Below, in pieces: positions 29,606 to 37,830 of a stretch of 64,000 nt of DNA. Under the pieces are notes generated by a model. The model made no database searches and was not told the DNA's origin. It was given only the letters and a program-made list of their open reading frames with translations. This DNA comes from Streptomyces showdoensis (GTDB taxonomy: Bacteria; Actinomycetota; Actinomycetes; Streptomycetales; Streptomycetaceae): contig NZ_BAAAXG010000026.1 in assembly GCF_039535475.1 (NCBI RefSeq), forward strand, positions 248,001 through 312,000, in the 5' to 3' direction. A program made the position numbers and the translations under genes. Position 1 is the first letter of the stretch. Each line of letters opens with the position of its first letter.

Positions 29606-30555
29606 GCCGTCATCATGCACGGCCCCGCCGTCCCGCCCGCGCGCAGCCATCTCCGGTACGGGGCCGCGCCCAGGGCGGCCTCCCGGTAGGCGGCGGCCAG
29701 CTCGGCGTACGGGCGGTCGAGCGGGACGCCCGGGGCGGCGTACAGCAGCAGGCGGACGGCCAGCGGGTCGCCGCGCAGGGGGCGGACGGCCATGTCCTCG
29801 CGCGGCCCCGAGGTGGGCTGGCAGGGGGCGACGGCCTCGCCGAGGGCGATGAGCGAGGCGGCGGTGTGGTAGTCGGCGTGCAGCAGGGGCGGGTCGAGGC
29901 CCGCCGCGCGCAGCACCCGGTGCAGGCCGTCCCATTCGCCGTCGACGGCCGGGTCGACCGCCCACCGGTCGCCGGCGAGGTCGGCGAGCTCCACCACCTC
30001 CCGGGCGGCCGCCGGATGGTCGTGGGCCATGGAGATGAACTGGGGCTCCCGTTCGACCAGGACGCGCCCCTTGAGGCCGGGCGGGACCCGCAGCGGGCAG
30101 CCCTCGACCTCGTGGACGAAGGCCAGGTCCAGCCGGCCGGCCGCGACCGTGCGCAGCAGGGCGTGGGCCGAGACGTCGACGCGCAGGGCGATGTCGTTGT
30201 CCGGCAGGCAGGTGCGGAGCCGGCGCAGCCAGCCGGGCAGGGCGCGGCTGGCGGTGGAGCCGACCCGGAGCGCGGGGCCGCCCGTGCGGGCCGCGGCGGC
30301 CCGGGTCTCGGTGATCAGCGCGGTCATGCCGTCGACGAGGGGGCGGGCCCGGCCGAGGACCGTGCGGCCCAGCGGGGTGGGGTGGCAGCCGGTGCGGGTG
30401 CGGGAGAAGAGCTCGGCGCCCAGGGCGTTCTCGATGCGGCGCAGCTGGGTGGTCAACGAGGGTTGGCTGACGCCCAGTTGGCGCGCGGCCTTGTGCAGAC
30501 TCCCGGTGTCCGCGATGGCGCAGAGCGCCCGCAGGTGCCTGACCTCCAGCTCCAT
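29602..30555 (-). CDS. snpR: LysR-type regulator of the adjacent protease gene (SnpR-like)
   Basis: This 317-residue LysR regulator begins at ATG 30555 ([20 protein letters not shown]). The helix-turn-helix reads [20 protein letters not shown], and the effector domain includes [35 protein letters not shown] and [10 protein letters not shown]. It diverges from the snapalysin gene 178 bases away, the standard arrangement of snpR/mprR with snpA, which it activates. An in-frame upstream Met (30621) would place the start inside the divergent promoter region and is less likely. It overlaps the truncated GNAT gene. Confidence 0.85.
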   Translation of the reverse strand: MELEVRHLRALCAIADTGSLHKAARQLGVSQPSLTTQLRRIENALGAELFSRTRTGCHPTPLGRTVLGRARPLVDGMTALITETRAAAARTGGPALRVGSTASRALPGWLRRLRTCLPDNDIALRVDVSAHALLRTVAAGRLDLAFVHEVEGCPLRVPPGLKGRVLVEREPQFISMAHDHPAAAREVVELADLAGDRWAVDPAVDGEWDGLHRVLRAAGLDPPLLHADYHTAASLIALGEAVAPCQPTSGPREDMAVRPLRGDPLAVRLLLYAAPGVPLDRPYAELAAAYREAALGAAPYRRWLRAGGTAGPCMMTA

Positions 30556-30733
30556 GGAGCCGAGGTTAGGGCGGGACCCGCGCGGGCACCAGACGGCGTA
30601 TCTACCATCAACCACCCTCAATGGGAAGGGAGTTGGCAGATCGGTGATGTCTTCGTGTTATCGGGTGCTGACATCATCCCCACCCGCCCCGGCTCCCCCG
30701 ACACTCTCCTCAACCCCACAGGAGGAGCCCCCC
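30556..30733. promoter_or_regulatory. Divergent snpR/snpA promoter region
   Basis: The 178 bases between the divergent genes contain an AT-richer segment near 30600-30680 (TATCTACCATCAACC, TGTCTTCGTGTTATCGG). LysR regulators bind such intergenic regions. The exact operator cannot be fixed by eye. AGGAGGAGC precedes the snpA start. Confidence 0.45.
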
Positions 30734-31372
30734 ATGCGACACCCGAAGATCCTCACGTCCCTGCTGACCGCCGCTCTCGGTGCCGGCCTCACCCTCTCCC
30801 TCGGCGCCGCTCCCGCCACGGCGGTCGCGTCGCCCGCTCCGTACGCCGGCTACGCCGGGTCGAGCGCGGAGGCCAAGGCCAACCAGGCGTTCTTCGACGC
30901 CGTCATGAAGTCCGTGGCGAAGAAGCGGGCCGCCGCGCCTGGCGCCGCCGCCGTCACCGTGGTCTACAGCGCCGCCAACGCACCCAGCTTCCGCACCCAG
31001 ATATCCCGTTCCGCGCAGATCTGGAACGGCTCCGTCGTCAACGTCCGGCTGGTGGAGGGGTCCAACCCCGACTTCACCTACTACGAGGGCAACGACTCGC
31101 GGGGCTCGTACGCGAGCACCGACGGGCACGGCAACGGCTACATCTTCCTCGACTACCGGCAGAACCAGCAGTACAACTCCACCCGCGTCACCGCCCACGA
31201 GACCGGGCACGTCCTCGGCCTCCCCGATCACTACAGCGGCCCGTGCAGCGAGCTGATGTCCGGCGGCGGGCCCGGCACGTCCTGCCAGAACGCCTACCCG
31301 AACGCCCAGGAGCGGTCCCGCGTCGACCAGCTGTGGCGCTACGGGCTCGCCTCGGCGTTCAAGACCCCCTGA
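30734..31372 (+). CDS. snpA: Snapalysin, small secreted metalloprotease
   Basis: This 212-residue precursor has a signal peptide ([20 protein letters not shown], cleavage probably after ATA/AVA near residue 33) and a short propeptide. The mature domain reads [38 protein letters not shown] and the zinc site [19 protein letters not shown] (H-E-x-x-H plus Asp as third ligand, the snapalysin hallmark), then [17 protein letters not shown]. It is a small extracellular neutral protease. ATG 30734 follows AGGAGGAGC. The divergent LysR gene is its likely activator. Confidence 0.93.
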   Translation: MRHPKILTSLLTAALGAGLTLSLGAAPATAVASPAPYAGYAGSSAEAKANQAFFDAVMKSVAKKRAAAPGAAAVTVVYSAANAPSFRTQISRSAQIWNGSVVNVRLVEGSNPDFTYYEGNDSRGSYASTDGHGNGYIFLDYRQNQQYNSTRVTAHETGHVLGLPDHYSGPCSELMSGGGPGTSCQNAYPNAQERSRVDQLWRYGLASAFKTP

Positions 31373-31437
31373 CGGACCGGGGCGAGGACGGGTGCCGAGG
31401 GCGGGCCTGGGCGCGGGTTCTTCGGTAGCGTGACCGC

Positions 31438-31896
31438 ATGCCCGAAGAGCGGAGCACCACCCTGTACGAGGCCGTGGGCGGCGCCGAGGCGCTGCGCAGG
31501 CTCTCCGGCACCTTCTACGAGGCGGTCCTCGCGGACCCGCTCCTCGCGCCCGTCTTCGTCCGCTTCACCCCCGCCCACGTCGAGCACGTCGCCGTCTGGC
31601 TGGCCGAGGTGTTCTCGGGCCCCGAGGACTTCACGGCCCGCCACGGCGGTCATCACGCGCTGCTCACCGCCCACCTCGGCCTCGCCATCACCGAGGAGCA
31701 GCGGCTGCGCTGGATGGAGCTGATGACGGCGGCCGTGGCGAAGGAGCTCCCGGACGACGCGCTGCTGCGCCGCCGGGTCGTGGAGTACTTCGACTGGGGG
31801 ACCCGTATCGCCAAGGACGTCTCCGCCTCGGCGCCGGGTACGGATCTGGGCGAGCCCGGACCGACCCCGCGCTGGGGCTGGGACGGTCTCGCCTGA
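31438..31896 (+). CDS. Truncated hemoglobin (group II-like)
   Basis: This 152-residue globin starts at ATG 31438. STTLYEAVGGAEALRRLSGT, FYEAVLADPLLAPVF and a WLAEVFSGPEDFTARHGGHH block are those of bacterial truncated globins; the HGGHHALL segment carries the proximal His, and LRWMELMTAAVAKE follows. These proteins bind heme and handle oxygen or nitric oxide. The C-terminal tail (SASAPGTDLGEPGPTPRWGW) is an extension common in Streptomyces. It stands alone between snpA and leftward genes. Confidence 0.85.
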   Translation: MPEERSTTLYEAVGGAEALRRLSGTFYEAVLADPLLAPVFVRFTPAHVEHVAVWLAEVFSGPEDFTARHGGHHALLTAHLGLAITEEQRLRWMELMTAAVAKELPDDALLRRRVVEYFDWGTRIAKDVSASAPGTDLGEPGPTPRWGWDGLA

Positions 31897-31930
31897 GGGC
31901 GTGGCCGGAGGCGTGGCGGGGGCGGCTCGG

Positions 31931-32353
31931 TCAGACCGCCGTCCGGAGCAGTCTCCGGCCGAACTCGGTGCCGGGCGGCAGCTGCCTCCCGACCCGGGCG
32001 AGGGCCTCCTCGAAGTCGGTGCCGGCGATGCCGGATTCGAAGGCCGCGCCCCCGTAGTGCAGCGTGAGGCTCAGGTCGGCCCGCTCACCCAGCGTCAGCA
32101 GGCAGCTGAGCGTGGCCTGTTGGGTCGCGCCGTCCGCGACCACGGGGAGCGGGAGGTCCCACTCCAGTACGCATCCGCCGAGGGGCTGCCCGCCCTCGTC
32201 CGCGGCACGCAGCGCGGCGAAGCTCGCGCCCGTGTACTCGATTCCCCTGATCCGGGTGGCCACATGGCTCCCGTCGGCCGCGATCACGATCGCTTCCGCT
32301 CCGAGGCGGTCCCGGTACCAACCGGTCCAGACTTCTGTCGACTCCGATGACAT
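31931..32353 (-). CDS. Conserved Streptomyces protein (DUF6304-like)
   Basis: This 140-residue acidic protein reads VWTGWYRDRLGAEAIVIAAD, IRGIEYTGASFAALRAADEG, CVLEWDLPLPVVADG and QQATLSCLLTLGERADLSLT. The regular beta strands suggest a compact sandwich domain. It resembles a conserved Streptomyces family of unknown function (DUF6304; from memory). It shows no signal or membrane segment. It is the last leftward gene of a group of small conserved genes. Confidence 0.7.
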   Translation of the reverse strand: MSSESTEVWTGWYRDRLGAEAIVIAADGSHVATRIRGIEYTGASFAALRAADEGGQPLGGCVLEWDLPLPVVADGATQQATLSCLLTLGERADLSLTLHYGGAAFESGIAGTDFEEALARVGRQLPPGTEFGRRLLRTAV

Positions 32354-32396
32354 GCGGCGGACTGTAGCGGTATGACCGGCTCCGGCGCGCGGCCGG

Positions 32397-32684
32397 TCAC
32401 CCCGGGGCCGGACTTCTCCCGGTCTCGCCGTTCTCGCCGTTCTTGCCGGTCAGATGCGTGCTCGCGGCTTCCGCTCCGACCACCGGCCGCTCCTCCGGCA
32501 CCTCGCCCCCCGGAGGCTCGTACCGCTCGCACCGGGGGTTCCGGCACGGCTCGACCTCCCACTCCGGCACCCAGGCCCCGAGGACCTTGTGCCGTTGCGC
32601 GTGCACATGGAGGGGCTCCCCGCAGGCCGGGCAGGAGCGCTCGGCCCGGGGGTCCCGTGTGGTGTGCGGCACCGTCCCGGCCAT
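32397..32684 (-). CDS. Small zinc-ribbon protein
   Basis: This 95-residue protein has ERSCPACGEPLHVHAQRHKV and WVPEWEVEPCRNPRCERYEP, giving C-P-x-C and C-x-x-x-x-C pairs, a zinc-ribbon pattern. The C-terminal third is Glu/Gly/Asn-rich and probably disordered. ATG 32684 is preceded by a moderate ribosome-binding site. It is common in Streptomyces next to small conserved genes; no function is known. The RibD-like gene starts upstream on the same strand. Confidence 0.6.
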   Translation of the reverse strand: MAGTVPHTTRDPRAERSCPACGEPLHVHAQRHKVLGAWVPEWEVEPCRNPRCERYEPPGGEVPEERPVVGAEAASTHLTGKNGENGETGRSPAPG

Positions 32685-32710
32685 GGTTCCAGCCTAGGAC
32701 GCCCCGCCCG

Positions 32711-33346
32711 TCACCGCTTCCTGGTGTACGTCCGCACGACGACCCCGTTGCCGAAGCTCCGCACGTCTTCGAGCGCGAAGTCACGGATGCCGAAGCCTGC
32801 GCCGAACATCGGCATTCCGGAGCCGTAGACCTGCGGGTACGACTTGATGACGAGCTCGTCGATCTCGTCGGCCAGCTGTCCGGCGACCTGGGCGCCGCCG
32901 CAGAGCCAGATGCCCAGCGGGCCGTCCTCGGCCTTGAGCTCGCGGACCCTGGCGACGAGGTCGCCGGCGACCAGCTCGACGTTCGGGTCCGGGGACTCGG
33001 CGAGCGAGCGGGTCGCGACGATCTCGCGCAGGTGGGCGTACGGGCTGACGACGCCGGCGTCCAGGGCGAGGCGGTACGAGCCGAGCCCCTGGATGACCGT
33101 GTCGAAGCGCTTGTTGGGCACGCCCGCGAGGCCGAAGCTCTCGCGGAACGCGGTGGGGATCGTCTCCGGGTACTCGGAGTTCATGAAAGCGGCGTACTCC
33201 TCGTCGATGAACTGGAACATGGACGAGGCGTCGCCGTGGGGGTCGCCGATGAAGCCGTCGAGGGTGCAGGCGACGTAGTACGAGAGCTTGCGCAAGCCGG
33301 GATCTCTTTCGTCAGGGAGCGTGACCGTGCTGACCACTGCGCCCAT
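32711..33346 (-). CDS. RibD C-terminal/dihydrofolate-reductase-like protein
   Basis: This 211-residue protein has the RibD_C fold landmarks: KLSYYVACTLDGFIGDPHGD, RFDTVIQGLGSYRLALDAG, AHLREIVATRSLAESPD, LGIWLCGGAQVAGQLADEID and SYPQVYGSGMPMFGAGFGIR. These are the YVA.TLDG.IA, G..TY and CGG..VA..L blocks of the family. It likely reduces a pteridine- or flavin-like substrate with NADPH; the true substrate is unknown. The GTG/ATG choice at 33346 (GAVVST) is uncertain; MSTV-like starts may lie slightly downstream. Confidence 0.85.
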   Translation of the reverse strand: MGAVVSTVTLPDERDPGLRKLSYYVACTLDGFIGDPHGDASSMFQFIDEEYAAFMNSEYPETIPTAFRESFGLAGVPNKRFDTVIQGLGSYRLALDAGVVSPYAHLREIVATRSLAESPDPNVELVAGDLVARVRELKAEDGPLGIWLCGGAQVAGQLADEIDELVIKSYPQVYGSGMPMFGAGFGIRDFALEDVRSFGNGVVVRTYTRKR

Positions 33347-33457
33347 AGTGCTCTATCCGTAGTGGTTACGCAAGGCCCTTCTGCCACGCCCTTTCGCGCC
33401 CTCGTCGCCTCGCCTCTCCGCCCACCCCCCTTCCCGCGCCCCCTCGCGCCTCTCCCG

Positions 33458-34507
33458 TCAGCGGTTCCTGCGCGTCACGAACTCCGCGAGCGCCAGCAGG
33501 TCCCCCGCCGCCGCCAGGTCCGGCACCGCGCGGGAGAGCTGCTCCACCGCGCGGGCCATCCGCTCGGCCGCCTGGGCCTGCGCCCAGTCCCGGGCCCCGG
33601 CCCGCTCGATCGCGTCCGCCGCCGCCCGCACGGCCGCGGCGTCGAGGACCGGTCGCGCGTACAGCTCGGCCAGCTCCTCGCCCGCCGGGGTGCCGGAGAC
33701 GAGCGCCGCCACGACCGGCAGCGACTTCTTGCGGGCCACGAGGTCGGCTCCGGCCGGCTTGCCGGTGCGCCCCGGGTCGCCCCAGATGCCGATGAGGTCG
33801 TCGATCAGCTGGAACGCGAGCCCGGCCTCCCGGCCGAACGCGTCCATCGCCGCGACCTCCTCCTCCCCCGCCCCCGCGTACAGCGCGCCCACCGCGCAGG
33901 CGCAGCCGAGCAGGGCGCCGGTCTTGGCGGTGGCCATCGCCACCACCTCGTCCAGGCCGACCTCCCGCGGCCCCCGCCGCTCGAAGGCGCAGTCCGCCTG
34001 CTGCCCCGCGCAGAGCTCGATGACGCAGGCGGCCAGCCGGGCCGCGGCGGCGGTCGAGGCCGGGTGGGGGTCCTCGGCCAGCAGCCGCAGCGCGAGCGCG
34101 GACATCGCGTCGCCCGCCATCAGCGCGTCGGGAATGCCGAACACCGTCCAGGCGGTGGCCCGGTGGCGGCGGGTCGGGTCCTCGTCGACGATGTCGTCGT
34201 GGAGGAGGGTGAAGTTGTGCGCCAGCTCCACCGCGGCGGCGGCCTTCACCGCGGGCGCCGGGTCCGCGCCGAAGGCGCGGGTGGCCGCGAGCACGAGGGC
34301 CGGGCGGATCGCCTTGCCCCCCGCCCCCTCGGCGGGCGTGCCGTCGGCGTGCTCCCAACCGAAGTGGTACATCGCGATCCGCCGTATCGACTCGGGCAAG
34401 GACTCGACGGTGCTGCGCAGTTGGGGGTCGACGACGCTTCGCGTCCGGTCCAGGAGCAGCACGGCCCCCTGCCCCCCGGTCGCGGCGTCGGCGCTGATCG
34501 TGGTCAT
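33458..34507 (-). CDS. Prenyl diphosphate synthase next to the EshA shell gene
   Basis: This 349-residue enzyme chains isoprenoid units. GGKAIRPALVLAATRAFG, ELAHNFTLLHDDIVDEDPTR (first Asp-rich motif DDIVD), DALMAGDAMSALALRLLAED, KTGALLGCACAVGALYAG and FQLIDDLIGIWGDPGRTGKP (second Asp-rich motif, DDLIGIWGD) are typical of geranylgeranyl-type synthases of actinobacteria. A 35-residue N-terminal extension (ISADAATGGQGAVLLLDRTR) precedes the core. It lies 70 bases after eshA on the same strand. Prenyl synthases are reported cargo of family 2B encapsulins, so it may be packed in the EshA shell (inference). Confidence 0.88.
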   Translation of the reverse strand: MTTISADAATGGQGAVLLLDRTRSVVDPQLRSTVESLPESIRRIAMYHFGWEHADGTPAEGAGGKAIRPALVLAATRAFGADPAPAVKAAAAVELAHNFTLLHDDIVDEDPTRRHRATAWTVFGIPDALMAGDAMSALALRLLAEDPHPASTAAAARLAACVIELCAGQQADCAFERRGPREVGLDEVVAMATAKTGALLGCACAVGALYAGAGEEEVAAMDAFGREAGLAFQLIDDLIGIWGDPGRTGKPAGADLVARKKSLPVVAALVSGTPAGEELAELYARPVLDAAAVRAAADAIERAGARDWAQAQAAERMARAVEQLSRAVPDLAAAGDLLALAEFVTRRNR

Positions 34508-34577
34508 GGTCTTCGCAGTCGCTTTCTTCGCGGTTCGTTCGGTTCGGACGGAGGAGCGGAGGAGTCGGGGCGGCGGC

Positions 34578-35993
34578 TCAGTGCCGCCGGCTGATCTCCA
34601 CGTTCTCCAGGACGCCCAGGGCGTCGGGGACCAGGACCGCGGCCGAGTAGTAGGCGGTGACGAGGTAGGAGACGATCGCCTGCTCGTCGATCCCCATGAA
34701 GCGGGTCGAGAGGCCGGGCTCGATCTCGTCCGGGAGGCCGGCCTGGTGCAGTCCGATCACACCCTGGTCGGACTCCCCCGTACGCATGCAGATGATCGAG
34801 GTCGTCCGGGCGGAGGAGACCGGGATCTTGTCGCACGGGAAGATCGGCACCCCGCGCCAGGTCTGGATCCGGCTGCCGTCGACGTCGACGGTCTCGGGCG
34901 CCAGGCCCCGCCGGTTGAGCTCGCGCCCGAAGGCGGCGATGGCGTGCGGGTGTGCGAGGAAGAGCTTGGAGCCGCGGCGGCGGGAGAGCAGCTCGTCCAG
35001 GTCGTCCGGGCCGGGCACGCCGTCGTGGGGCTGGATCCGCTGCCCGTAGTCGCAGTTGGCGAGGAGGCCGAACTCCCGGTGGTTGACCAGCTCGTGCTCC
35101 TGGCGCTCGCGCAGCGCCTCGACCGTGAGCCGCAGCTGGTGCTCGGTCTGGTCCATCGGGTGGTTGTAGAGGTCGGCCACGCGGGAGTGGACCTTCAGGA
35201 CGGTCTGGGCGACGCTCAGCTCGTACTCGCGCGGGGAGGCCTCGTAGTCCACGTACGTGTGCGGGACGACGGCCTCGCCGACATGGCCGGCGGAGAGGTT
35301 GATCGCGGCCTCGCCGTAGGCGTTGGTGCGCTGCTGGGGCAGGGCGGTGACCCCCGCGAGCTGCGCGGCCAGGGAGGCGGCCCGCCCGGCGAGGGCGAGC
35401 ACGTCGGCGCGGGTGAGTTCCAGGACCGTGCAGGCGGTGGCCGCCCGGGCGGTCCACTCCCAGGTGGCGTCCTCGTCGACGAGGGCGTCCTCGCCGAAGT
35501 AGGCGCCGTCGGCGAGGACGCCGAGGACGGCCTCGTCCCCGTACGGCCCCGCGCCGATCTGCTCGACCTTGCCGTGGGCGAGGAGGAGGACCCGGTCGGT
35601 GCTCTCGCCGCGGGTGGCGATGACCTCGCCCGCGGCGAACTCGCGCTGGTGGCAGCGGCCGGCCAGCTCGGCGAGGGCGTCCTCGTCCCCGTATCCGCGG
35701 AGGGCGGGGAGTTCGCCGAGCTCGGCCGGGATGACGGCGACCCGTCCCCCGGTCTGCACGAAGGTGACGCGGCCGTCCCCCACCGTGTAGCTCAGCCTGC
35801 GGTTCACCCGGTAGGTCCCGCCCTGGACCTGCACCCAGGGCAGCGCGCGCAGCAGCCACCGGGAGGAGATCTCCTGCATCTGCGGGGCCGACTTGGTGGT
35901 GGACGCGAGGTTCCGCGCGGCGGCCGTGCCGAGACTCTGCTGCGGTGCCGCCTGGTCCGTGCGGACCTCGTCGCCAACCGAACCAACGGACAT
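34578..35993 (-). CDS. eshA: EshA: family 2B encapsulin-type shell protein with cyclic-nucleotide-binding domain
   Basis: This 471-residue protein is EshA-like. It starts at ATG 35993 behind GAGGGAG. After [20 protein letters not shown] and [17 protein letters not shown] comes a Crp-type cNMP-binding domain (about residues 90-190: [40 protein letters not shown]). The rest is a phage-capsid-like shell domain: [60 protein letters not shown] and [20 protein letters not shown]. EshA of S. griseus/S. coelicolor forms large assemblies and affects development and antibiotic production. The fold is now counted among family 2B encapsulins. Confidence 0.92.
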   Translation of the reverse strand: MSVGSVGDEVRTDQAAPQQSLGTAAARNLASTTKSAPQMQEISSRWLLRALPWVQVQGGTYRVNRRLSYTVGDGRVTFVQTGGRVAVIPAELGELPALRGYGDEDALAELAGRCHQREFAAGEVIATRGESTDRVLLLAHGKVEQIGAGPYGDEAVLGVLADGAYFGEDALVDEDATWEWTARAATACTVLELTRADVLALAGRAASLAAQLAGVTALPQQRTNAYGEAAINLSAGHVGEAVVPHTYVDYEASPREYELSVAQTVLKVHSRVADLYNHPMDQTEHQLRLTVEALRERQEHELVNHREFGLLANCDYGQRIQPHDGVPGPDDLDELLSRRRGSKLFLAHPHAIAAFGRELNRRGLAPETVDVDGSRIQTWRGVPIFPCDKIPVSSARTTSIICMRTGESDQGVIGLHQAGLPDEIEPGLSTRFMGIDEQAIVSYLVTAYYSAAVLVPDALGVLENVEISRRH

Positions 35994-36265
35994 GGAACTC
36001 CCTCTCGTATGACAGATCTGCGAGAGGAAGCCTTTCAGCACGGAGAGTGCGTGCGCCATTACACAAAAGAGTGGGAGTTGACAGCGTTCCGCTGGGCATG
36101 GCGCGCGATTTCCACTCGAACAGCGCACGCCGGTGCGCGCCCATACGCGCCCCTTCACCCCAGGTTGTCCGGATCGGCTCGCACACGGCCCGAACGAATG
36201 GCAGCGGAGCGCACCGCTCCGGTACCCCGGAGGCACCGGTTTCCCCCTGCTGAAAGGAGCCGGTC
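35994..36265. promoter_or_regulatory. Divergent region between eshA and the amidase gene
   Basis: The 272 bases hold no credible gene. The eshA leader lies at the left; AAAGGAG at 36253-36259 serves the amidase. A TTGACA at 36076-36081 faces the amidase, but no good -10 is seen. The segment is more AT-rich than its surroundings around 36050-36120. Confidence 0.35.
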
Positions 36266-36856
36266 ATGTCCTCACCCATGTCCGCGAACCGCTTCCTCGA
36301 CGCGCTGCGCGGCGAGGGTCTCGACGTCGTCGAGGTCGGCGACTGGCGCACCCACAACCGCAACCACAAGGGCCCATGGGGCCCCGTGCACGGCGTGATG
36401 ATCCACCACACCGTCACCCGGGGCACCGCCAACACCGTCCGCATCTGCCGGGACGGCTACGCGTCCCTGCCCGGACCGCTCTGCCACGGCGTGATCGCCA
36501 AGGACGGCAGCGTCCACCTGGTCGGCTACGGCAGGGCCAACCACGCCGGTCTCGGCGACGACGAGGTGCTGCGGGCGGTCATCGCCGAGAAGGGCCTCCC
36601 GCCGGACAACGAGGCCACCACCGACGGCAACCGGCACTTCTACGGCTTCGAGTGCGAGAACCTCGGCGACGGGGTGGACCCGTGGCCCAAGGTCCAGCTG
36701 GACGCCATCGCCAAGGCCGCGGCGGCCGTCTGCCGGGTGCACGGCTGGACCCAGCGCTCGGTGATCGGGCACCTGGAGTGGCAGCCGGGCAAGGTCGATC
36801 CGCGCGGCTTCACCATGGCGTCGATGCGCGAGCGGATCGCCGAGAGGCTGCGCTGA
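36266..36856 (+). CDS. PGRP-type N-acetylmuramoyl-L-alanine amidase without signal peptide
   Basis: This 196-residue protein is an Amidase_2/PGRP enzyme. PVHGVMIHHTVTRGTANTVR has the first zinc His, SLPGPLCHGVIAKDGSVHLV and GYGRANHAGLGDDEVLRAVI are standard, NRHFYGFECENLGDGVDPWP holds the Glu-rich core and VIGHLEWQPGKVDPRGFTMA gives the second His and Asp. No signal peptide or binding domain is present, so it resembles a phage lysin. It is host-located, and may be a captured lysin or act in autolysis. ATG 36266 follows AAAGGAGCC. Confidence 0.82.
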   Translation: MSSPMSANRFLDALRGEGLDVVEVGDWRTHNRNHKGPWGPVHGVMIHHTVTRGTANTVRICRDGYASLPGPLCHGVIAKDGSVHLVGYGRANHAGLGDDEVLRAVIAEKGLPPDNEATTDGNRHFYGFECENLGDGVDPWPKVQLDAIAKAAAAVCRVHGWTQRSVIGHLEWQPGKVDPRGFTMASMRERIAERLR

Positions 36857-36912
36857 CCCGCCGCCCGGGGCACGTCCCCGGGCCGTCCGGGGCCGTCCGG
36901 GAGAATGGCCGG

Positions 36913-37830
36913 GTGAACGCGCCCGACCTCGAACGCCTGCGGCCCCGGCTCCCCTCCCCCCTGGAGCCGGTCGAGGACGAGCGCTTCGCCCGGCACGGCC
37001 TGACGCTGCTGCTCAAGCGCGACGACCTGATCCACCCGGACCTGCCGGGCAACAAGTGGCGCAAGCTGGCGCTCAACCTCCGCGCGGCCGAAGGCCGCCC
37101 GGTGCTCACCTTCGGCGGCGCGTACTCCAACCACCTGCGCGCGACCGCCGCCGCGGGCCGGCTGCTCGGCTTCCCGACGATCGGCGTCGTGCGCGGCGAC
37201 GAGCTGGCCGGCCGGCCGCTGAACCCCTCGCTCGCGCGGTGCGCGGCGGACGGGATGCGCCTGCTGTTCGTGGACCGCGCCGCGTACCGCGCCAAGCACG
37301 AGCCCGCCGTCCTGGCCGGGCTCCTGGAGCGGGCCCCCGGGGCGCCGGGGGACGTGTACGTGGTGCCCGAGGGCGGCAGCAACGCGCTCGCCGTCGAGGG
37401 CTGCGCGGAGCTCGGCCGCGAGCTGGCGGGCGGGGCCGACGTGGCCGCGGTCGCCTGCGGGACGGGCGGCACCCTGGCCGGTCTGGCGGCCGGCTTCCCC
37501 GGCCCGGTGCTGGGCGTCCCGGTCCTCCGGGGCGGCTTCCTCGGAGGGGAGGTGCGCGCCCTCCAGGAGGCGGCGTTCGGCGGCCCGCGCGGCGACTGGC
37601 GGCTGGACGAGCGCTTCCACTGCGGGGGCTACGCCCGGACCACCCCGGAGCTCGACGCCTTCGCGGACGCCTTCGGGGCGCGGCATGGACTCGCCATCGA
37701 GCGGCTGTATGTCGCCAAATTGCTCCACGGACTCGTCACCCTCGCCGAGGAGGGCGCCTTCGCCCCCGGCACCCGGATCGCGGCCGTGGTCACCGGCTCC
37801 CCGGAGCCTCAGGCGGACTCCTCCCGGTAG
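36913..37830 (+). CDS. PLP enzyme: ACC deaminase / D-cysteine desulfhydrase family
   Basis: This 305-residue protein starts at GTG 36913. LTLLLKRDDLIHPDLPGNKW (with GNKWRKL, PLP Lys), VLTFGGAYSNHLRATAAAG, VYVVPEGGSNALAVEGCAEL and AVACGTGGTLAGLAAGFPG are the classical blocks of fold-type II ACC deaminase/D-cysteine desulfhydrase enzymes. Substrate cannot be told from sequence. The gene ends inside the converging antiporter gene (22 bases overlap). It probably works as a single gene. Confidence 0.85.
   Translation: MNAPDLERLRPRLPSPLEPVEDERFARHGLTLLLKRDDLIHPDLPGNKWRKLALNLRAAEGRPVLTFGGAYSNHLRATAAAGRLLGFPTIGVVRGDELAGRPLNPSLARCAADGMRLLFVDRAAYRAKHEPAVLAGLLERAPGAPGDVYVVPEGGSNALAVEGCAELGRELAGGADVAAVACGTGGTLAGLAAGFPGPVLGVPVLRGGFLGGEVRALQEAAFGGPRGDWRLDERFHCGGYARTTPELDAFADAFGARHGLAIERLYVAKLLHGLVTLAEEGAFAPGTRIAAVVTGSPEPQADSSR

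Noticed and set aside
29866..31428. Long rightward open frame (520 codons) across snpR and snpA
   Set aside because: It is antisense to the LysR gene and out of frame with snapalysin; both real proteins have clear domains, and long shadow frames are normal at this GC content.
32372..34594. 740-codon rightward frame
   Set aside because: It runs antisense to the zinc-ribbon, RibD-like and prenyl synthase genes and has no recognisable domain.
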